Of a stretch of 5,461 nt of DNA, positions 1 to 4,698 are shown one piece after another. A program made the position numbers and the translations under genes. The notes beneath the pieces were generated by a model that was not told the origin of the DNA, made no database searches, and worked only from the letters and a program-made list of their open reading frames with translations. The stretch is from Crocinitomicaceae bacterium (GTDB lineage Bacteria > Bacteroidota > Bacteroidia > Flavobacteriales_D > Crocinitomicaceae). Location: the NCBI GenBank assembly GCA_024643585.1, contig JAHEMP010000172.1, positions 1-5,461 of the forward strand, written 5' to 3'. The stretch's first letter is position 1. Every line of letters starts with the position of its first letter.

Positions 1-616
1 AATCTTTTTGCAAACTTTGGTTCAACACTTCAATTTTATCGGCAATACCTTCTCTCGTCAACGATTTGCTAACATCCGCTAAAGGAATGTGGCTGGTCAC
101 CAAAGCAACGCGCAAGTTTCCAGCGACCATCATCATCAAAGCTTCTTTTTGTCCGGCCATATCGGCTAGATATTCCGTGTGACCTGGAAATTGAAATCCA
201 GCTTTGGCGATTGTTTCTTTCGAAATGGGCGCTGTAACCAATACATCAATTTTATTTGATGCCAAATCTTTTGTTGCGGCTTCCAATGAAAGAAAAGAGT
301 ATTTTCCACCCGTTTCATTGGCTTTACCAAATTCAATTTCAGGCTCTTCACTCCAAACTTGAACCACATTTATTTTTTTGGATCGGGCTTCGGAGGCGTC
401 TTTGCAATTGTTGAAGAACATTTCTTCTCCTTCAATGGTCTTGCGGTGAGCGTTCAATGTTTTGGTGGAACCGTAAATAACAGGCGTGCATCCTTGTAGT
501 ATTCTATTGTCCATCAAAGCCTTAAGCACCACTTCTGGTCCAATACCGTTGATGTCACCTATAGAAATACCAACTTTTATATCGAGAAGGGAATCGTGTT
601 CCTTTTCTTTTTCCAT
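1..616 (-). CDS. pdxA: 4-hydroxythreonine-4-phosphate dehydrogenase PdxA, N-terminal 205 residues (cut by window edge)
   Basis: This encodes the N-terminal part of PdxA, the cytosolic NAD-dependent enzyme that oxidises 4-phosphohydroxy-L-threonine; the product is then used by PdxJ to make pyridoxine 5'-phosphate (vitamin B6). The frame is open from ATG 616-614 to the left edge, giving 205 residues against a usual length of about 330, so the C-terminal third is outside the window. Visible family motifs are GDINGIGPEV at residues 20-29, TAPISKETIAKAG at 128-140, GHTEYLA at 145-151 and VALVTSHIPL at 170-179. By comparison with E. coli PdxA, H146-T147 correspond to the substrate-binding His136-Thr137 and H176 to metal ligand His166; the other two metal histidines would lie beyond the edge. 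The ATG is the first start in frame and places the glycine-rich motif at the expected distance. It lies 45 bp downstream of the lipoprotein gene on the same strand, with a plausible promoter in the gap. Identification is by motif reading, not a search. Confidence 0.95.
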   Translation of the reverse strand, partial: MEKEKEHDSLLDIKVGISIGDINGIGPEVVLKALMDNRILQGCTPVIYGSTKTLNAHRKTIEGEEMFFNNCKDASEARSKKINVVQVWSEEPEIEFGKANETGGKYSFLSLEAATKDLASNKIDVLVTAPISKETIAKAGFQFPGHTEYLADMAGQKEALMMMVAGNLRVALVTSHIPLADVSKSLTREGIADKIEVLNQSLQKD

Positions 617-631
617 TTGAAATTCTTTTTG

Positions 632-658
632 CAAAAATACGAATCTACAGGGAACCAA
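632..658 (-). promoter_or_regulatory. Candidate Bacteroidota promoter for pdxA
   Basis: Read on the minus strand, the gap between the lipoprotein stop and the pdxA ATG contains TATTTTTG (639 down to 632), an exact match to the -7 consensus TAnnTTTG. A TTG at 658-656 lies 16 bp upstream of it. The usual spacing to the -33 TTTG/TTG element is about 19 bp, so the upstream half is imperfect. Transcription would start near 628, giving a leader of roughly 12 nt before ATG 616. pdxA could therefore be transcribed independently of the lipoprotein gene, although read-through remains possible. Confidence 0.5.
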
Positions 659-661
659 AAA

Positions 662-1660
662 TTATTTTCGGTATTCGTATGTAAACTCTTCGAAATTAAT
701 TAACGACATTTTTCCTTCGGAATTTTCCTTTTTGTGAAAAATTTTCCGCGGGGAAGAAATTCGGTTGTTTTCAAAATCTGTAATTGTCCTTGTTAAATAG
801 TTGCTTTCTGAAAAGGTGGAATCAATATAACCAATGCAATACCCGTTTTTATCGTACGAAAAATTGCGCATCGTGTGGAAAGGGTAGGAATTGGATCGAA
901 TGTTGTCTATTTTGCCTTTTTTGTAGGTAAATTTCTTAACCTTCGTTTCGTTGATTTTATTTTCTACATGGTAAACCTTTTCCGGTTTTTTTGGACTTCC
1001 AATTAAAATAATATCCCGCGGATTCGGTTTGAATTGTCTATCAATTTCCAAGGGACTTATCAATTTTTTATCCAACAAACAATACAAGAAATCACCTGTC
1101 ATTCTATCCGTAAAAATACTGTATCCTTTTTCCGATTTTACATAATTGTACAACGCAAATATCTCCAAATCGCGGGAGGTGTTCAAAGGGACAGGAATGT
1201 TGTCTTTGAATACCACCATTGAATCCAAACGGACACTTGCAAAACCGATTTTATTGGCGGCATAAGGATATACATATTCGAATTGACTGATTTTTCGGTC
1301 ATCGAAATAAAAGATGTGGCTCACTTTTCTAACTTGTCCCAACTTATCGAATTCGTAAATAACGATTTCACTGGGCACTTGGTACAAGGAGTCGTAGGTA
1401 TCACTGGAAGTCAAACTTTTCGGGTAAATATTCCGGGTGATTTTCTCGATTTTATGCAATTGAATCAAAGAATCGTTGAACCAAATGGGGAAAGAGAATT
1501 CATTGGCAAAATCAGAAAACAGCAAGTGGTTGTATATAAGCGTGGGAGGATTTGATTTTTTTAAACCAAAGAGCTTCGTTTTGCGGTCTTCTTGGCAAGA
1601 AAAAAGAACAAATAGGAACAAAACGAATACGGCAAAAAGCAAAGAAAATCGTCTGTTCAT
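662..1660 (-). CDS. Putative surface-exposed lipoprotein of unknown function, 332 aa
   Basis: I do not recognise the family. The N-terminus is a clear type II signal peptide: MNRR, then a strongly hydrophobic stretch rich in Phe and Leu (residues 5-20), then the lipobox LFSC with the lipidated cysteine at residue 22. The Phe at -2 is unusual for a lipobox but the overall shape is good. The residues after the cysteine are QEDR; acidic residues just after a Q or K at this place resemble the lipoprotein export signal that sends Bacteroidota lipoproteins to the cell surface, so a surface location is inferred. The mature part is rich in aromatic and beta-prone residues, with recurring short patterns such as YEFDKLGQVRKV, FTYKKGKI and FSYDKNGYCIGY that loosely resemble YD-type beta repeats. 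The start was set at ATG 1660-1658; an in-frame TTG at 1687 would add nine residues ahead of the basic signal-peptide start and is less likely. The stop is TAA at 664-662, 45 bp before pdxA. Upstream lies the divergent ygiQ promoter region with tandem repeats. No good TAnnTTTG element was found for this gene. Confidence 0.85.
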   Translation of the reverse strand: MNRRFSLLFAVFVLFLFVLFSCQEDRKTKLFGLKKSNPPTLIYNHLLFSDFANEFSFPIWFNDSLIQLHKIEKITRNIYPKSLTSSDTYDSLYQVPSEIVIYEFDKLGQVRKVSHIFYFDDRKISQFEYVYPYAANKIGFASVRLDSMVVFKDNIPVPLNTSRDLEIFALYNYVKSEKGYSIFTDRMTGDFLYCLLDKKLISPLEIDRQFKPNPRDIILIGSPKKPEKVYHVENKINETKVKKFTYKKGKIDNIRSNSYPFHTMRNFSYDKNGYCIGYIDSTFSESNYLTRTITDFENNRISSPRKIFHKKENSEGKMSLINFEEFTYEYRK

Positions 1661-1711
1661 GGTTTCAATTTCTTGTTGACTTATCAAAAAGTTAAAGTTA
1701 AGGATTCTTTT

Positions 1712-1720
1712 GGATTAGCG
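1712..1720. repeat. Inverted single copy of the 8-bp array unit
   Basis: GGATTAGCG here is the exact reverse complement of CGCTAATCC, which recurs across the junctions of the 8-bp array at 1769-1800. It adjoins the first GAATTAC unit of the 7-bp array, sharing base 1720. It could pair with any of three positions in the downstream array to form a 9-bp stem whose loop holds the 7-bp array. Confidence 0.7.
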
Positions 1721-1747
1721 AATTACGAATTACGAATTACGAATTAC
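1720..1747. repeat. Short tandem array, GAATTAC x 4
   Basis: Four perfect head-to-tail copies of the 7-bp unit GAATTAC occupy this stretch. It lies in the 197-bp divergent intergenic region between the lipoprotein gene (minus) and ygiQ (plus). A further isolated copy within GCGAATTACG (1836-1845) repeats the left edge of the array (1718-1727) exactly and sits in the spacer of the ygiQ promoter. Copies this short and perfect suggest recent expansion by replication slippage. No function is evident. Confidence 0.9.
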
Positions 1748-1768
1748 GATGAGTGATTATATTATTCT

Positions 1769-1800
1769 CCGCTAATCCGCTAATCCGCTAATCCGCTAAT
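1769..1800. repeat. Short tandem array, CCGCTAAT x 4
   Basis: Four perfect copies of the 8-bp unit CCGCTAAT follow the 7-bp array after a 21-bp unique stretch (1748-1768). The array ends 22 bp before the -33 element of the ygiQ promoter. Its unit differs from GAATTAC, but an inverted copy (1712-1720) borders the other array, so the two arrays seem to share an origin. It is not CRISPR: there are no spacers and the units are too short. Confidence 0.9.
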
Positions 1801-1822
1801 CTTCGTTCCATTATTTCTTTTT

Positions 1823-1853
1823 TTTGTAAGGGTAAGCGAATTACGTATTTTTG
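1823..1853 (+). promoter_or_regulatory. Strong Bacteroidota-type promoter for ygiQ
   Basis: TTTG at 1823-1826, then exactly 19 bp, then TATTTTTG at 1846-1853, matches the Bacteroidota housekeeping consensus TTTG-N19-TAnnTTTG in both elements and spacing. By the usual distance transcription would start at about 1857-1860, on or next to the GTG start codon at 1858. This implies a leaderless or nearly leaderless ygiQ mRNA. The spacer contains a copy of GAATTAC, the unit of the upstream 7-bp array. Confidence 0.75.
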
Positions 1854-1857
1854 CACC

Positions 1858-3792
1858 GTGATAGACGAACGCCCGATAACAGATTGGTTGCCCTTAACGG
1901 TAAAAGAAGCCGCAAAAAGAGGTTGGAATGAACTGGATGTAATCCTTATTTCTGGGGATGCTTACGTGGATCATCCCGCTTTTGGGACAGCTGTAGTTGG
2001 TCGTATCATTGAATCCGAAGGTTTTAAAATTGGTATCGTCGCTCAGCCGAATTGGAAAGATGATTTGCGTGACTTCAAAAAGTTTGGTGTTCCCAAGTAT
2101 TTCTTTGGAGTGACTGCAGGCTGCATGGATTCCATGGTAAATCATTATACGGCCAACAAACGATTGCGCTCCACAGATGCCTACACGCCGGGTGGAGTTT
2201 CTGGTTTTAGACCCGATTATGCTACCACGACCTATTCAAAAATTCTTAAAGAATTGTACCCAGAAGTGCCCGTTTTAATTGGTGGAATTGAAGCTTCATT
2301 GCGTCGCGTTACACATTACGATTATTGGGCAGATAGACTTTTTCCAAGTATTTTGGAAGATTCCAAGGCCGATTTGTTGGTGTATGGAATGGGCGATCAA
2401 CCTCTCCGGGAAATATTGAAACTGCTTAAAAAAGGTGTTCCCTTCAACAACCTTAGAACATTGAAACAAGTGGCTTTCATACAGGAAGCCGACGAAGAAT
2501 TGCCAAAGAACAAGTCATGGAATACCGTTGAGTTATCCAGTCACGAAGAATGTTTGGAGGACAAAATAAAATACGCGGCCAACTTTAAAGTCGTTGAAGT
2601 AGAGTCCAACAAGTGGGAAGCGAATCGAATTACCCAGAAAATTGGCGAACGAACCTTGGTGATCAATCCTCCCTACAAAACCATGGAGGAGAAAGAAATC
2701 GACGAATCGTTTGATTTGCCGTATACCCGAGCGCCGCATCCAAAATACAAAAACCGAGGAGCGATTCCAGCTTTTGATATGATCAAGTTTTCGATCAACA
2801 TGCACCGCGGTTGTTTCGGAGGTTGTTCTTTCTGCACCATTTCCGCACACCAAGGAAAATTCATAGCGTCAAGAAGCGAAGAATCCATATTGAAAGAAGT
2901 CGAACAAGTGGTCAATGACCCAACCTTCAAAGGCTATATTTCTGATTTGGGAGGACCTTCTGCCAATATGTACAAAATGAAAGGCAAAGACGAGGCGATA
3001 TGTGCACGATGCACCAGTCCGAGTTGCATTCACCCTGTCATTTGTAATAATTTGGACACTTCACACAAGCCGATGACGGAATTGTATCGAAAAGTTGACG
3101 CGCATCCAAAAGTGAAAAAAGCATTTGTAGGGTCTGGAATACGCTACGATTTGTTGGTAGACGATTTCAACAAAAACAACGACGACGGCAACCACGATGA
3201 ATACATCGAACAAGTGGTTACCCGCCACGTCAGCGGTCGATTGAAAGTTGCGCCCGAACATACATCCGATGCGACCTTGCGTGTGATGCGGAAACCTTCT
3301 TTTAAATATTTCCACAAGTTCAAAGAAAAATACGAGCAAATTTCGGAGAAACACGGTTTAAAACAGCAGTTGATACCTTATTTCATTAGTTCGCATCCGG
3401 GTTGCGAAGAACAAGACATGGCCAATTTGGCGGCTGAGACAAAAGACATGGGATTCCAATTGGAACAAGTGCAAGATTTCACGCCAACGCCGATGACCGT
3501 CGCAACAGTAATCTACTATTCTGGTGTTCATCCCTATACTTTAAAACCAATTGCAACGGTAAAAACCAAAGAAGAGAAACTGAATCAAAATCGATTCTTT
3601 TTCTGGTACAAACGTGAAAACCGTGATTACATTCGTAAAGCATTGCAAAAAGCAAAACGCCCTGAATTGATTGAAAAACTACTCGATGAACCGCAAGGTG
3701 CTCAACGTCAACAGCAAGCTCCACGGCCAAACGACACCAAAAAGCCAGTTCCTAAATGGCTAGAGGAGAGACGGAAGAAGGGCAGAAATTGA
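1858..3792 (+). CDS. ygiQ: YgiQ family radical SAM protein, complete, 644 aa
   Basis: This is a full-length YgiQ (UPF0313) radical SAM protein. The family is widespread and conserved, but its reaction and substrate are not established to my knowledge. The N-terminal domain shows ITDWLP (7-12), the signature SGDAYVDHPAFG (32-43) and GGIEASLRRVTHYDYW (142-157). The radical SAM core carries CFGGCSFC, a CxxxCxxC motif with Cys319, Cys323 and Cys326 placed to bind a 4Fe-4S cluster that cleaves S-adenosylmethionine. A second group, Cys382, Cys385, Cys390 and Cys396 (CARCTSPSCIHPVIC), recalls the cysteine-rich segment of other YgiQ proteins and may bind another metal or cluster. Later family motifs are SGIRYD (426-431), APEHT (465-469) and LIPYFISSHPG (505-515). 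The last 30 or so residues form a basic Gln/Pro/Lys-rich tail that is probably disordered. The GTG start is chosen because ITDWLP normally lies within the first dozen residues and no in-frame ATG occurs between the upstream stop (1789-1791) and this point. It is apparently monocistronic: a good promoter lies just upstream and a convergent gene follows after 5 bp. Confidence 0.96.
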   Translation: MIDERPITDWLPLTVKEAAKRGWNELDVILISGDAYVDHPAFGTAVVGRIIESEGFKIGIVAQPNWKDDLRDFKKFGVPKYFFGVTAGCMDSMVNHYTANKRLRSTDAYTPGGVSGFRPDYATTTYSKILKELYPEVPVLIGGIEASLRRVTHYDYWADRLFPSILEDSKADLLVYGMGDQPLREILKLLKKGVPFNNLRTLKQVAFIQEADEELPKNKSWNTVELSSHEECLEDKIKYAANFKVVEVESNKWEANRITQKIGERTLVINPPYKTMEEKEIDESFDLPYTRAPHPKYKNRGAIPAFDMIKFSINMHRGCFGGCSFCTISAHQGKFIASRSEESILKEVEQVVNDPTFKGYISDLGGPSANMYKMKGKDEAICARCTSPSCIHPVICNNLDTSHKPMTELYRKVDAHPKVKKAFVGSGIRYDLLVDDFNKNNDDGNHDEYIEQVVTRHVSGRLKVAPEHTSDATLRVMRKPSFKYFHKFKEKYEQISEKHGLKQQLIPYFISSHPGCEEQDMANLAAETKDMGFQLEQVQDFTPTPMTVATVIYYSGVHPYTLKPIATVKTKEEKLNQNRFFFWYKRENRDYIRKALQKAKRPELIEKLLDEPQGAQRQQQAPRPNDTKKPVPKWLEERRKKGRN

Positions 3793-3797
3793 TTTGC

Positions 3798-4163
3798 TTA
3801 CAAGAATTTTTTCTGCAAACGCCAGAAAATTAGTCCTCCTAGAACGTACATCAAAACATCCCAAGCATCGCTTGTATATGGGTGGATGTGGCTTCTATAA
3901 TTTGGCAAGTACCATTCAAAATAAAGCGAAACCAGAAGTATTTGCACGAAAATCAAGGGAAGAGAAATCGTCAGTTTTTGATCACGTTTGAGTAAACGAA
4001 CGAAAAACAAAGCAAACAAGCACATGGTCGGTACAAAGAGCAAATCGGTGAAATAATACCGAATAAAACTTGGCGCGTCCAGCCAATTGGCACGAATGTA
4101 ACGGACGATGAAATACAGCCCAAAAAATCCGAAAAACCAGGGAAGAACTTTGTTTTTACCCAT
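3798..4163 (-). CDS. Small four-helix membrane protein of unknown function, 121 aa
   Basis: The function is unknown. The protein is very hydrophobic, with four likely membrane helices at about residues 6-24, 36-57, 65-85 and 100-116. Short loops carry YFTDLLFVP (37-45), YFEWYLP (81-87) and YTSDAWDVLMYVLGG (96-110). From memory, this arrangement occurs in small Bacteroidota membrane proteins that pipelines often label 'magnesium citrate secondary transporter', a label I regard as unsupported. The ending, an Asp-rich loop before a Gly-containing last helix, also faintly recalls VanZ-like proteins. The ATG at 4163-4161 overlaps the end of the zinc-ribbon gene by 8 bp (ATGGGTAA), so the two are very probably co-transcribed and translationally coupled. 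Its TAA stop (3800-3798) faces the ygiQ stop across only 5 bp, so no separate terminator fits between them. Confidence 0.85.
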   Translation of the reverse strand: MGKNKVLPWFFGFFGLYFIVRYIRANWLDAPSFIRYYFTDLLFVPTMCLFALFFVRLLKRDQKLTISLPLIFVQILLVSLYFEWYLPNYRSHIHPYTSDAWDVLMYVLGGLIFWRLQKKFL

Positions 4164-4449
4164 TTGGAGATGCGGCTAAATACGCGAAAAAGGAAGCTAT
4201 GCCTAAAAAGATAAAGGCAATGGTTCTGATTATTTTGTACAAAACACGCAACAGCCAAAACCGAGAATTTTTCCATTTTGCCAGAAAAACATCAAGCGCT
4301 GGAGGAGGAGTAGATTGTCTTATTTTTTCGCGAACGGCTTCTCTTTCTTCTTCAATTTTTTGGGGTGAGAGCAATTCACCACAGCTTACGCAATTGTCAT
4401 TCTCTTGATTCCAAGTCCCACATTTTGGACATTTTCTTTCCACTCCCAT
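4156..4449 (-). CDS. Zinc-ribbon protein with C-terminal membrane anchor, 97 aa
   Basis: The N-terminus has a compact zinc-ribbon: CPKC (Cys7, Cys10), then a nine-residue turn, then CVSC (Cys20, Cys23), expected to bind one zinc ion. A charged Glu/Arg-rich segment (about 31-45, probably helical) and a Pro-rich linker STPPPALDVF (46-55) follow, then a basic stretch and a hydrophobic C-terminal segment (about 64-94) that would cross or enter the inner membrane, leaving the ribbon in the cytosol. I know no assigned function for this architecture; such ribbon-plus-helix proteins are common hypothetical genes in Bacteroidota. The start is ATG 4449-4447; an in-frame TTG at 4458 would add only three residues and overlaps the likely promoter element, so it is rejected. 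The gene is the first of a two-gene unit and overlaps the next gene by 8 bp, so the two products may work together in the membrane, which is an inference. Confidence 0.85.
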   Translation of the reverse strand: MGVERKCPKCGTWNQENDNCVSCGELLSPQKIEEEREAVREKIRQSTPPPALDVFLAKWKNSRFWLLRVLYKIIRTIAFIFLGIASFFAYLAASPNG

Positions 4450-4455
4450 AGGTTT

Positions 4456-4463
4456 CAAATTTA
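4456..4463 (-). promoter_or_regulatory. Candidate -7 promoter element for the zinc-ribbon/membrane gene pair
   Basis: On the minus strand TAAATTTG is an exact match to TAnnTTTG and ends 6 bp before the ATG at 4449. No TTTG or TTG lies at the expected -33 distance, so support rests on one element. If real, the transcript would have a leader of at most a few bases. Confidence 0.4.
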
Positions 4464-4494
4464 AGAAAACCGTAGGATTTTTACGAGAATTTAT

Positions 4495-4609
4495 TTCCCC
4501 CTTTGGAGGGGGACAAAGGGGGAGGATTTATATATTTTCCGCTTAATTCGATTGTTTCTTCGACATTTATTCTCGAGTCCTCCCCCTCAATCCCCCTCCA
4601 AAGGGGGAA
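4495..4609. repeat. 115-bp imperfect inverted-repeat element (MITE-like or paired REP-like repeat)
   Basis: Two 32-bp arms, 4495-4526 and 4578-4609, are inverted copies of each other with 29 of 32 positions matching; the differences are confined to a five-base block (ACAAA versus ATTGA). They enclose an AT-rich 51-bp centre. Each arm also contains its own small palindrome, CCCCCTTTGGAGGGGG, able to form a 6-bp hairpin with a TTGG loop. The element lies wholly between the divergent zinc-ribbon and ftsX genes. G/C-run repeats of this look are, in my recollection, dispersed through many Bacteroidota genomes. No clear target-site duplication is visible at the edges and there is no transposase here. 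A spurious reading frame through it gives a Pro/Ser/Gly-rich peptide that should not be called a gene. Confidence 0.8.
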
Positions 4610-4684
4610 GATTAATCCGCTTCTAGTGAATAACTTTGTTTGAAACCTTTTGTTCGAGTAATTAAGCAAAATGCTAAAATGTTT

Positions 4685-4692
4685 TACTTTCG
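4685..4692 (+). promoter_or_regulatory. Weak candidate -7 element for ftsX
   Basis: TACTTTCG differs from TAnnTTTG at one position and ends 6 bp before the ftsX ATG, the same placement as at ygiQ and the zinc-ribbon gene. No TTTG is found about 19 bp upstream. A perfect TAnnTTTG match, TAACTTTG at 4631-4638, also lacks an upstream partner but is an alternative that would give a leader of some 55 nt. The sequence alone does not decide between them. Confidence 0.3.
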
Positions 4693-4698
4693 TAACGT

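Noticed and set aside
1661..1687. Upstream TTG start for the lipoprotein
   Set aside because: It would add nine polar residues before the basic, hydrophobic signal peptide; ATG 1660 gives a standard lipoprotein N-terminus.
1661..1711. Promoter for the lipoprotein gene
   Set aside because: The nearest minus-strand sequence is TAACTTTTTG, with two extra bases relative to TAnnTTTG and no upstream TTTG partner, so I did not call it.
1720..1800. CRISPR array
   Set aside because: The units are 7 and 8 bp, directly joined with no unique spacers, and no cas-like gene is present.
2533..2930. Antisense reading frames inside ygiQ
   Set aside because: They are overlapping minus-strand shadows of a well-supported gene, with no family motif or start context of their own.
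3794..3991. Small plus-strand reading frame just after ygiQ
   Set aside because: It is antisense to the membrane-protein gene and shows no domain, signal peptide or promoter. The minus-strand frame has clear membrane helices and an operon overlap.
4450..4458. Upstream TTG start for the zinc-ribbon protein
   Set aside because: It adds only three residues and overlaps the likely -7 promoter element; ATG 4449 is simpler.
4497..4535. Intrinsic terminator from the C5...G5 hairpin followed by AT-rich DNA
   Set aside because: No gene ends into this region: both neighbours start here and point away. The sequence after the hairpin is interrupted by AAAGGGGGAGGA before any T-rich stretch.
4481..4669. 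A 62-residue minus-strand reading frame through the inverted repeat
   Set aside because: It translates the repeat arms into a Pro/Ser/Gly-rich peptide, has no recognisable domain, and its content is explained by the G/C-run repeat. Such frames are a common annotation artefact of these elements.
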